A stretch of 64,000 bases of DNA from Gemmatimonadota bacterium (GTDB lineage Bacteria; Gemmatimonadota; Gemmatimonadetes; Gemmatimonadales; Gemmatimonadaceae), in NCBI GenBank assembly GCA_016712265.1, contig JADJRJ010000027.1, positions 372,001 through 436,000 of the forward strand, in the 5' to 3' direction. The notes beneath the pieces are model-generated. The model saw only the letters and a list, made by a program, of their open reading frames with translations, searched no databases and had not been told where the DNA came from. The translations under genes and the position numbers were made by a program. How positions within the stretch are numbered: position 1 is the first letter of the stretch; each line of letters begins with the position of its first letter. Positions 26,193-34,360 of the stretch are shown one piece after another.

Positions 26193-28163
26193 CTAGGCAG
26201 TCGCCTCAAGGGCGTCGAGCATCGCCTGGGCATTCGCGTAGCGCCCGGCGGCGCGCGGAGACAGGGCTTGCCGGACCACCTCGGCGAGCCCCGCCGGAAT
26301 GTCGGGGCGTTCGGCCCGTGGATCGGGGGCCGGGGCCCCCTGTTGGGCGCGAGCGAAGAGTTGCATCAAGCCGAGCCCTTCGTGTGGTGACTTCCCCGTC
26401 AGGCACTCGTACAAGACGGCGCCTAACGCGTAGAGATCCGTTCGCGCATCGACCGCCTCGCCCGATAGTTGCTCTGGCGCCATGTACGCGGGAGTTCCCA
26501 CGACCATCCCGGTCGCCGTGAGCTTGCCGGCGCGCCCGCCGTTATCGGCGAGGCGCGCAATCCCGAAGTCGGTCACCTTGAGCAGGCCGCTGCCGTCGAG
26601 GAGCAGGTTGGGTGGCTTGATGTCGCGATGCACCACCCCGACGGCATGGGCGGCGTCCAGCGCGCGCAGGGCCTGCAGCGCGATCGAGTGGACCGCGCGC
26701 GGGGAGAGCGTCCCTTCCTGCGCCAGGACGTCCTCCAGCGAGCGGCCGTCGACGAGTTCCATCGTCAGGTAGTAGGTCCCGTCGACAACCCCCAGGTCGT
26801 GCGTGCGCACAACATTGCGATGGCTGATGCGACGCGCAAGGCGGATCTCCTCGCGGAACCGATCAAGCGCCGGCCCGCTGCCCTCGGCAAGCGAGGCGCC
26901 GCTCAGGGTCTTGAGGGCGACCGTCTCGCCGAGTTCGCGGTCCACGGCCCGATAGACGGTGCCCATCCCCCCAGCACCGAGGAGTTGTCGAATCTCGTAG
27001 CGTCCGTCGAAGGTGGCACCTACCTCGAGGCGTGCGCCCGGCGCCGCGACGATCTCGCGCGTCCCCTTCTCGTGCTGCATCACCGCGACGAGTTCGTCCT
27101 TGGCCTTGAGGTCGTCCATGAGGCCATGAAACGCCTTCGCCAGCTCGCTGATTTCCTGGGGGGCGTGTTTCGGCAGGGTGACGCTGTAGTCCCCCTCGCG
27201 CGCGGCCCGCGTCGCCCGCACGAGGCTGCGCAGCGGCTCGGCGATGCGCCGGGAGAGCCACGAACCAGTGCCTAACGCGAGCGTCAGCCCCACCAGAAAG
27301 CCGAGCAGGGTGGCCCCCTTGAGGGGATCATTGGCGGCGAGTGCCTCGCGCTGCGAGCCCAGCCCGACCACGACGCCCACCGTATCGCCTCCGGCCGTGG
27401 TCAGCGGGCTGGCCGCACCGATGTAGCTGTCGGTCTCGGTCGTGACCTTCACGCGGCCCTCGGCGTTGCGCGCATCGATCGCCGCCCCCAACGGGGCGGC
27501 CAGGGTCGCCGTCACCACCTGCGCCTTGCCGGTGGTGTCCAGGATGGCGACCGCGACATCCGCACGCGTCTGGCGCCGCAGCTGGGCCGCGAGCGTGGAG
27601 TCCATGGCGAGCGCCGCGACGAGGACGCCGCGCACCGTCGTCCCTCCCGGGGCGCGCAGGGGGACTGCTATTCCCTGGTAGGGGACATCACCGGCCTCCG
27701 TCGGCTCCACCCAGGCACCGTCGGTGGAATCGCCCGCCATGGCGCGCGCGATAAGCGCGCCCGCACTGAAGTCCTCGTTGGAACGATCGGGGTGCAGGGT
27801 CCAGGCCAGCATGGTCCCGTTGCCATCGAGCAGCATGGTCCAGGCAGCGCCGAGTTGGTCGCGAAACTCCTCGGCCTGGTCCAGCAGCGTGCTGAGGGAT
27901 CGTTGCTCCACCGCGCCCTCGAACCGCGAGTAATACGCGGGCACGCCGGCGAGCCCGGCAGCCAGGCGTTGGACGCTGAGCGTGCGTTGGCCGAGCACGT
28001 CCTCGACGGCGGCCCGGGTGGCCTGCAACTGGTTGGACATGTTGCGGTCCGCGATCCCACTGGCCCGCCAGGACGTGAGGATCCACACCAGGACCAGCGA
28101 ACCGGCCACAACCGCAGCGCTGGCCGCGAAGATCTGGGACGCAAGGCGTCGAGGGCGAAGCAC
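26193..28163 (-). CDS. membrane sensor Ser/Thr protein kinase (Cache-like sensor, HAMP, Hanks-type kinase)
   Basis: The 656-residue protein is built like a sensor histidine kinase with a eukaryotic-type kinase as output. Helix 1 is at about residues 12-31, the periplasmic sensor at 32-280 (Cache-like), helix 2 at about 283-303, HAMP at 304-358, and the kinase at 388-655. Kinase motifs are the Gly-loop LGAGGMGTVY (395-404), Lys418, HRDIKPPN (512-519), DFG (532-534) and APE (562-564), so it should be active. Bacterial PknB-type kinases usually place the kinase first. It lies upstream of nothing on its strand but 12 bases after the cupredoxin gene, so they are probably one transcript. Confidence 0.9.
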   Translation of the reverse strand: MLRPRRLASQIFAASAAVVAGSLVLVWILTSWRASGIADRNMSNQLQATRAAVEDVLGQRTLSVQRLAAGLAGVPAYYSRFEGAVEQRSLSTLLDQAEEFRDQLGAAWTMLLDGNGTMLAWTLHPDRSNEDFSAGALIARAMAGDSTDGAWVEPTEAGDVPYQGIAVPLRAPGGTTVRGVLVAALAMDSTLAAQLRRQTRADVAVAILDTTGKAQVVTATLAAPLGAAIDARNAEGRVKVTTETDSYIGAASPLTTAGGDTVGVVVGLGSQREALAANDPLKGATLLGFLVGLTLALGTGSWLSRRIAEPLRSLVRATRAAREGDYSVTLPKHAPQEISELAKAFHGLMDDLKAKDELVAVMQHEKGTREIVAAPGARLEVGATFDGRYEIRQLLGAGGMGTVYRAVDRELGETVALKTLSGASLAEGSGPALDRFREEIRLARRISHRNVVRTHDLGVVDGTYYLTMELVDGRSLEDVLAQEGTLSPRAVHSIALQALRALDAAHAVGVVHRDIKPPNLLLDGSGLLKVTDFGIARLADNGGRAGKLTATGMVVGTPAYMAPEQLSGEAVDARTDLYALGAVLYECLTGKSPHEGLGLMQLFARAQQGAPAPDPRAERPDIPAGLAEVVRQALSPRAAGRYANAQAMLDALEATA

Positions 28164-28175
28164 GGTGGCTGGCCT

Positions 28176-28847
28176 CTAGTAGCGTCGCCCGCGCGCGTCG
28201 TACGACTTGCCCGTCTTGTCCCTGTGCTGCACGAACTTGAACCGAGTAGCGTCCATCGTCACCACGAGGTCGGTCGCCGCGGGCACGGTGATCGGCATGG
28301 CCTTCTCTCCCCCGCGTTCGTGCCAGGCACGCAACGTGTAGGTTCCGGGCGCGACGCCGGAGAACTGGAATCGACCGCCCTTGTCCGGGCGCACCGCATG
28401 CGTGGTGGGATGCACCAGGACGGTCAGGGCCATCTTCGCGTGCACGTTGCAGTAGATGCGAGCGAGCCCGGGCTTGTCGAACGTCACGGACCGCGTCTCG
28501 TTCTGGCCGTAGAGGCCGAGGTCGAAGACCTTGGGGCCGGAGGTCGCGAACACGTTGTGGTCGAACGCGTCGTGGTTGGGGAACGCCACGGTCGATCCGA
28601 CGGGAAGCAGCACGACCCCCGGCATGAAGGTCTTGTCCCAGGTCTTGACCTCGGTACGCTGGGGAGCGCCCGCGGCGAGACCGGCCCCCTCGAGCCAGAT
28701 GAGCGTGGCATCCACGTCGGCAGCCAGCCCCTTCTTGTCGCGGATCTCGACCTTGCCAGCCACCACGCCCTGTGCGCTCGCCCCCATGGGGACCAGGACG
28801 CAGGTGACGAGCCACCAACGGTTTACACGACGCCAGACACGGTGCAT
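28176..28847 (-). CDS. secreted cupredoxin-like protein
   Basis: Start set at ATG 28847, giving a signal peptide and about 200 mature residues. The blue-copper ligand set is visible: His in FPNHDAFDHNVF, then Cys, His and Met in RIYCNVHAKM. A C-terminal carboxypeptidase-regulatory-like segment (FSGVAPGTYTLRAWHE) follows. The type is often labelled methylamine utilisation protein or plastocyanin-like. It may carry electrons or sense copper outside the cytoplasm. It precedes the sensor kinase gene on the same strand and is divergent from the porin-like gene. Confidence 0.85.
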   Translation of the reverse strand: MHRVWRRVNRWWLVTCVLVPMGASAQGVVAGKVEIRDKKGLAADVDATLIWLEGAGLAAGAPQRTEVKTWDKTFMPGVVLLPVGSTVAFPNHDAFDHNVFATSGPKVFDLGLYGQNETRSVTFDKPGLARIYCNVHAKMALTVLVHPTTHAVRPDKGGRFQFSGVAPGTYTLRAWHERGGEKAMPITVPAATDLVVTMDATRFKFVQHRDKTGKSYDARGRRY

Positions 28848-28888
28848 TCTGCTAGCGTATCCCATCCCAACACCTCCCGCAATAGCCC

Positions 28889-30058
28889 GTGGATTCTCGA
28901 CGACTCCTCCTGTTACACGTGAGCCTCGCCGGTACCCTTGCCGCCCACCGCGCGGGAGCCCAGGACGCGGACCGGGTGGACGTGCGCGTCACGGGCACGA
29001 TCCTGGTCAACACGTTCTCCACGTCGCGTCGGACGAACAATTTCGACATCCCGCAATTCGTGGTGCGACCAAGTGCCGCGGATTCCCTGGGTGAGGGTGG
29101 CGGCTTCGGGATGACGGTCCGGCAGACACGCCTCGGCGTGCGCGCGTTCTGGCCGGATGTCCGTGGCGCCGAGGTGCGCGCGGAGCTGGACACCGACTTC
29201 TACGGTGGGCAGCAGGCGAGTGGATTTGGCGACCTGTTCGCCCTCTTCCGCGTGCGCCGGGCGGTGGTGGATGCGGCATGGAGCCGGGCCACCTTGCTCA
29301 TCGGGCAGGAAGTACCGCTGATCGCCGAGTACAACCCGCAGTCGTTGGCGATGGTCGGCCTCTCTGGGCTGGCGACCTCTGGCAACCTGTGGCTCTGGCT
29401 GCCGCAGGTGCGTGGTGGTGTCCGCGTCGTTCGGGGGAAGTCGGCGAAGCTCGACCTCGAAGCCGCCATCATGGGAGCAGGCTCCAACGATGCGCAGCCG
29501 GAGTTGTTCACGCAACCAGATCGTGCGGAGCAAAGTGGACGACCGTCCCTGCAGGGTCGAGCGATCCTTCGCTGGGGCACGGCCGACCGGCCAGGCGACG
29601 TCAGCCTCGGCGCACACCGCGGGTGGCTCGCCACTTCCGGCGACTCGCTCCTTGTCTCGCGCGCGATCGCCGGTGCCTGGCGGATCCCGTTAGGCAGGGT
29701 GCTCACCCTGACCGGCGAAGCGTTCACCGGCGCCGCGCTCGCCGGACTCGGCGGCGGTGGAATCGGGCAGCACCTCGGTCCCCGCAATGTGCCGGTGGAG
29801 TCACAGGGCGGATGGAGCCAGCTGCTGGTGCACGCCACGCCGCAGTTGTCGTTCGGCGGCATGTGGGGGATGGACGATCCCGAGGACGCGCAGCTCGACG
29901 TGAACGGCCGACTCAAGAATACGACGTGGGGCGGCTCCGTCCAATGGATGCCCGCCCCGTTTGTGTCGGCCCTCGAGGTACGGCAGATCACCACGACATA
30001 CCGCACCGGCGCGCTGAGCGCCGTGCAGGTGAACCTCGCGCTAGGAGTCTCGTTCTAG
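28889..30058 (+). CDS. outer-membrane porin-like beta-barrel protein
   Basis: The 389-residue protein (GTG start) has a short signal peptide and alternating strand patterns throughout (VDVRVTGTILVNTF, RQTRLGVRAFWP, AEVRAELDTDFYGG, GDVSLGAHRGWLAT, SALEVRQITTTYRT). It ends in VNLALGVSF, the terminal aromatic typical of outer-membrane barrels. It resembles phosphate-selective/OprP-like or alginate-export-type porins in style, but cargo is unknown. Divergent from the cupredoxin and kinase genes, with which it may form one system. Confidence 0.75.
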   Translation: MDSRRLLLLHVSLAGTLAAHRAGAQDADRVDVRVTGTILVNTFSTSRRTNNFDIPQFVVRPSAADSLGEGGGFGMTVRQTRLGVRAFWPDVRGAEVRAELDTDFYGGQQASGFGDLFALFRVRRAVVDAAWSRATLLIGQEVPLIAEYNPQSLAMVGLSGLATSGNLWLWLPQVRGGVRVVRGKSAKLDLEAAIMGAGSNDAQPELFTQPDRAEQSGRPSLQGRAILRWGTADRPGDVSLGAHRGWLATSGDSLLVSRAIAGAWRIPLGRVLTLTGEAFTGAALAGLGGGGIGQHLGPRNVPVESQGGWSQLLVHATPQLSFGGMWGMDDPEDAQLDVNGRLKNTTWGGSVQWMPAPFVSALEVRQITTTYRTGALSAVQVNLALGVSF

Positions 30059-30060
30059 CG

Positions 30061-30262
30061 ACGACCTCGTGCTGCGCGTACCGCCCGTGCCGCGCGTACT
30101 GCTCGTGCTACCCGTGCTTCGCCGTGGCCGATGGGGTTTCAACGGATGCGGCACGAGTAGCACGGGAGGTCAGGGCAGCACGAGAAGCGACGCCCTCCCC
30201 CCGCGTGCCCCACGTGCCGCGCGTACTGCTCGTGCCGCCCGTACTGCGCGGTGGCGTTTGCA
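30061..30262. repeat. dispersed GCACGAG-type hairpin repeat, copy 7 (one half copy plus one full copy)
   Basis: A right-half block (CTCGTGC, CCCGTGCCGC, GTACTGCTCGTGC, ending in CTTCGCCGTGGCC) is followed by a full copy beginning TTTCAACGGATGCGGCACGAG, with GGGAGGTCAGGGC inside and ending in TGCGCGGTGGC. It fills the convergent gap between the porin-like gene and the DUF2911 gene. Confidence 0.8.
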
Positions 30263-30267
30263 CTTCC

Positions 30268-31398
30268 CTACATTCCCGCCACTTTCACCCCGTATCCCCC
30301 GCGATCCCACTGGATCATGAGCTTGTCGCCGGCCACGAAGATGCGAAACCGCTCTTCCATCGCGGACTGGTTCATGTGCAGCTCCAGCGGGATGCGGACC
30401 AGGTCCTGCGATTTGTCGTAGGCGGTGCCCCACTGGCCGGTTTGCTTGTTGACGATCAACCACGCCGCCGTCGCCGTGGGATAGAGGAACAGGGTGTACT
30501 TCCCGGCCGGGACATGCGCCGCGCCGATCATGAGATCCTTGTCGGTAGTGAGCTGCGTGGCCGCGTTCGCACCAAAGCGCCAGGTGGTGTCGAACGGCAC
30601 CAGCTTGCCCCAGATCTCGCGGCCGCGCGCGGCCGGGCGACCATAGTCGATCGTGACCGTCGCGGCGCCAATCGTGGCGCGCAGCGTATCCCGCGTCGAC
30701 GCGGCGCCTAACGATTGCCCGGCCGCATCCTTCGCCGCCCACGCGCTGGCCAGCGTCCCGATGTTGACGGCGGGCGCGGGGGTCGTGATGAACTTCTGCG
30801 TGGTCAGTGATCCATCGCTACGCAGCACTTGCCCGTTGGCGCCAAGCTTGAAGCCGGTCCGGAAGCCACCGGCCACGACCTCGGCCGAGTCGGCGCCCAT
30901 GAAGCGAACGTCTGCCTTGTTTGGCGCGGTCTGCTGCGCCGCAAACCCAATCAGGTAGACAGCGCCAAGCCGTCGCGAGGTAGCAAGGAGTAGTTCCGTG
31001 CCCAGCGTCGAGCCAGCAATCCCAGGCAGCGTGCCCTTCGGGGCGGCAGACCGCAGCGTCGTCGGCTGGCCGTTCTGAACGACCTGGCGCAGCACGCTGT
31101 CCGGCGTGAACGTCATGCGTTGGGGGGCGCTGTTGGGGGCTGCCGAACCATCCGGGCGCAGCACGGCCTGCTCATAGGTCGCGACGCTGCCGTCGGCGTT
31201 GAAGGTCAGGCTGTAACGGAGCACCGAGGTCTGCGGCGAACGCCGGACGATCTGGCCGTCGATCCGGTTCGCGGTGCGTTCGTAACGCTCCACCGAGACT
31301 GTATCCTTGCCGAGCAGGGTGACGAAGCCGCCGACCTGCGCCGCGGCGAGCGTTGGCACGGTGGCGGTCAGGAGAGCTGAACGAATCAGGGAGTGCAT
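30268..31398 (-). CDS. DUF2911 domain secreted protein
   Basis: Start set at ATG 31398, giving a signal peptide (IRSALLTATVPTLAAA) and about 376 residues. The C-terminal part (about residues 220-376) matches DUF2911: VTIDYGRPAARGREIWGKLVPF, WRFGANAATQLTTDKDL, VPAGKYTLFLYPT and AWLIVNKQTGQWG. The domain is common in Bacteroidota and Gemmatimonadota and has no known function. The N-terminal part is a beta-rich region of its own. It is exported and probably soluble. Confidence 0.85.
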   Translation of the reverse strand: MHSLIRSALLTATVPTLAAAQVGGFVTLLGKDTVSVERYERTANRIDGQIVRRSPQTSVLRYSLTFNADGSVATYEQAVLRPDGSAAPNSAPQRMTFTPDSVLRQVVQNGQPTTLRSAAPKGTLPGIAGSTLGTELLLATSRRLGAVYLIGFAAQQTAPNKADVRFMGADSAEVVAGGFRTGFKLGANGQVLRSDGSLTTQKFITTPAPAVNIGTLASAWAAKDAAGQSLGAASTRDTLRATIGAATVTIDYGRPAARGREIWGKLVPFDTTWRFGANAATQLTTDKDLMIGAAHVPAGKYTLFLYPTATAAWLIVNKQTGQWGTAYDKSQDLVRIPLELHMNQSAMEERFRIFVAGDKLMIQWDRGGYGVKVAGM

Positions 31399-31534
31399 GG
31401 TCCGGGGAGGGAAAGGAGCCCACAAGGTACACCGCCGTGTGCATGGGGTTCGGCCGTGCGGACGAACTCACGCCGACCTGTGACGAATCGCGTGCAGGGG
31501 ATGACCAAGATCGTCACGCGAAGGTCTCTGATAC

Positions 31535-32371
31535 ATGACCCCTCCCTTCCCTTTCGCCGACCTCGCCCTGTCCCAGCGCCTCGAGCGCGCTGAGGCGGCC
31601 GGGTGCCGCGGGTTTGTCGAGGCGCGCGCCCGCGTCGAGTCCGCCGTCGGCGCGGTGTGGCGCGAATTCGCGGGCACGTTCGCCATGTTCGATGGCCCGT
31701 CGTCCCCCATCACGCAGACGTTCAACCTCGGGATGGAGCGCCCGGTGGACGCGGCGCAACTCGACGAGATCGAGGCGTTCTATCACGACCGTCAGGCGCC
31801 AGTCTTCCATGAGGTGAGCCCGCTCGCGGACGACTCCGCCCGCCACCTGCTGGTGGAGCGGGGTTACCGGGTCGTCGAGTACACGAGTGTGTTGTACCGA
31901 CCGATCGATCCCGCGATCGTGTTGAGCGGCGCGCGCAATCCGCGGCTTCGCGTGCGCGCGATGGTGCCGGCCGACATCGACGCGTGGGTCGAGACCGCTG
32001 TTTCCGGTTGGAGCGAGTTTCCGGAGTACGCGCCGATGATGCGTGGGCTTTCGGTCGTGAACACGCAGCACACGGATGCCCGCTGTTACCTGGCGACGCT
32101 GGACGACGCGATGGTCGCGACGGGCGGGCTCAGCTTCCACGGGGATGTCGCACTGTGCGCCGGGGCAAGCACGATCCCGGCCGCGCGCCAGCAGGGTGCC
32201 CAGCTCGCCCTGCTCGAGCATCGGTTACGCGACGCGGCGGCGGCAGGACACACGCTCGCGATGATGTGCGCGCGCCCGGGCAGCGGTTCGCAGCGGAACG
32301 CCGAGCGTCATGGTTTTCGCGTCGCGTACACGCGGGTGAAGTGGGGACTCCTTCCATCCTCGGAGGGATAA
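31535..32371 (+). CDS. GNAT-family N-acetyltransferase
   Basis: The 278-residue protein has a C-terminal GNAT core (about residues 140-275). It has the acceptor strand VATGGLSFHGDVALCAGASTI, the acetyl-CoA loop region PAARQQGAQLALLEHRL, and the closing NAERHGFRVAYTRVKW. The loop lacks the full Q/RxxGxG/A form, so cofactor binding is inferred. The N-terminal half may be a degenerate second GNAT unit. Acceptor unknown; it could modify a small amine or act in self-resistance. Confidence 0.8.
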   Translation: MTPPFPFADLALSQRLERAEAAGCRGFVEARARVESAVGAVWREFAGTFAMFDGPSSPITQTFNLGMERPVDAAQLDEIEAFYHDRQAPVFHEVSPLADDSARHLLVERGYRVVEYTSVLYRPIDPAIVLSGARNPRLRVRAMVPADIDAWVETAVSGWSEFPEYAPMMRGLSVVNTQHTDARCYLATLDDAMVATGGLSFHGDVALCAGASTIPAARQQGAQLALLEHRLRDAAAAGHTLAMMCARPGSGSQRNAERHGFRVAYTRVKWGLLPSSEG

Positions 32372-32542
32372 GCCCGACGTGGGCATGTGCAGCAGGCGAC
32401 CGCGGACCCGCTCTGGTGATGTGACGGTATCTTTCCCGTTCACGCCCGGGGCACATCCCCCCCGGGACGTGTGGATGGACAAGTCGTGAGGGGCGTCATG
32501 GCCCGTGCATCGCGACACGACGAACGCCCCACCCCACGGCAC

Positions 32543-34276
32543 ATGCCTCGCCTGATTGCGGCCTTCCTGCTCTCCGCCTTGTGCGGCGCGTCCCTCGCGG
32601 CCCAATCGACGGACGCCACCTGGCGTGCCGTGCGGCAGCGCTTTGACGGCGCTCGCGCCAGGGCCACGGTGGCCTTTCTCGACCAGCATGTGCGGTGGCC
32701 GGGCAACCGCGGCTACGACGCCAGCATTGCGCACATCGTCGAGCGGCTGGACGCGGCCGGTTACGTCCGGCAGGAGCGGGCGAACGCCTCCGACCGCCTG
32801 GTGTATCGCGTCGAACGCTATCCGATGACCGCCCCGGCGTGGGAGCCGCTGGACGCCACGCTGCAGATCGTTGGAGAGTCGGCACCGGTCCTCCAGTTCG
32901 CCACGAACCGCAACATGCTGGCCACGAACTCCTTCGCCACGCCGGACACGGGGGTGGTGGCCGAGCTGGTCGACGGTGGCGACGGCACCCCGGCGCGGCT
33001 CGACGCCGCCAACGTGCGCGGCAAGGTGGTGTTCGCGCGCACCGCGGTCTCGCGCCTCTTCACCGAGGCCGTCACCCGGCGGGGGGCCCTCGGCGTCCTC
33101 GCGTACAACCTGCCGGCCTACCTGCAGCCGGAGAAGAATCGCCGCTCGATCCAGTTTGGCAGTGTGCCGCGCGATACCGTCGCGCAGGGGTTCGCGATCG
33201 TCCTCTCGTTTGATGCGCGGGAACGACTGACCGCCGCGCTGGCCCGCGGCCCGGTGCGCGTGCGCGTGACGGCTGGCGTCCAGTGGACACCAAACGCCGT
33301 GGAGCAGGCCGTGGTCGCCGAGGTGCGCGGACGCCAGGCGCCGGAGGAGCGGTTTGTCTTCTCGGCGCACGTGCAGGAACCCGGGGCGAATGACAATGCG
33401 TCCGGGGTGGGCGCGCAGGTGGAGATGGCCCGCGTCCTCGCCGAGCTCGTCCGCAATCGCCTCGTGGATCCGGCTCGCTCGATCACGATGCTCTGGGGGC
33501 TCGAGATCCGTTCGACGGAGCGCTACATCACGCAGGACTCGGTGCGCGCGCGCGGCATTCGCTGGGGGCTCTCGCTCGACATGGTGGGTGAAGACACGCA
33601 GAAGACCGGCGGCTCCTTCCTGATCGAGAAGATGCCTGATCCGTCCGCGATCTGGACGCGAGGAGAAGACAAGCACTCGGAGTGGGGTGGCTCACCGATC
33701 ACCAAGGAGCAGCTCACCCCACACTACTTCAACGACTTCATGCTCGCGCGCTGCCTGGAGCAGTCGCGTGAGAACGGGTGGGTGGTGAAGACCAACCCGT
33801 TCGAGGGCGGCAGCGATCACACGCCGTTCCTGCGCGCCAAGAAGCCCGGGCTGCTGTTCTGGCACTTCACCGACCAGTTCTACCACACCGATGGTGATCG
33901 CATCGAGATGGTGTCGGCCGATGAGCTGCGCAACGTCGGGATGTGCGCGCTCATGGGCGCGCTGGTCCTCACCCGGAGCGATGCGGCGACGGCGCGTGGG
34001 GTGATCGCGGAGCTGGAGCGTGCGGCGATCGCGCGGCTCGAGGCGGAGGGGGCGCTTGCGGCCAAGACCCGCGCCGCCGGGGGCAACGTGGTGCAGGAGC
34101 GGGACATCCTCGAGACCTGGGCACAGTGGTATGTCGACGCCCTCGCGACGGTGGCGGACATTGAGGTGGGAGCGCCCGCCGAGAGCACGCGTCGGGAGAT
34201 GGCCGCCGCATCGGTACGGGTGCGTGACGCGCTCCGAGGCGTGTTGCGCGACCGGCTGGGCATCACCGGCAACTGA
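32543..34276 (+). CDS. M28-family zinc aminopeptidase, secreted
   Basis: Start set at ATG 32543 with a signal peptide (LIAAFLLSALCGASLAAQ). The 577-residue protein has a PA-like insert (about residues 120-215, with NVRGKVVFARTAVSRLF). The M28 metal site follows as FSAHVQEPGANDNASG (His and bridging Asp), a Glu-containing segment at WGLEIRSTE, SLDMVGED (Asp), and GSDHTPF and FYHTDGD near the end (His). It should trim N-terminal residues from peptides outside the cytoplasm. Confidence 0.85.
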   Translation: MPRLIAAFLLSALCGASLAAQSTDATWRAVRQRFDGARARATVAFLDQHVRWPGNRGYDASIAHIVERLDAAGYVRQERANASDRLVYRVERYPMTAPAWEPLDATLQIVGESAPVLQFATNRNMLATNSFATPDTGVVAELVDGGDGTPARLDAANVRGKVVFARTAVSRLFTEAVTRRGALGVLAYNLPAYLQPEKNRRSIQFGSVPRDTVAQGFAIVLSFDARERLTAALARGPVRVRVTAGVQWTPNAVEQAVVAEVRGRQAPEERFVFSAHVQEPGANDNASGVGAQVEMARVLAELVRNRLVDPARSITMLWGLEIRSTERYITQDSVRARGIRWGLSLDMVGEDTQKTGGSFLIEKMPDPSAIWTRGEDKHSEWGGSPITKEQLTPHYFNDFMLARCLEQSRENGWVVKTNPFEGGSDHTPFLRAKKPGLLFWHFTDQFYHTDGDRIEMVSADELRNVGMCALMGALVLTRSDAATARGVIAELERAAIARLEAEGALAAKTRAAGGNVVQERDILETWAQWYVDALATVADIEVGAPAESTRREMAAASVRVRDALRGVLRDRLGITGN

Positions 34277-34360
34277 GTCAACCTTCCCCGGCGAATGCCG
34301 GGGTACAGTGTCGTCGCGACTTCCCTTGCTAAACGTACGACGGCGCGCGAGACTACCAGC

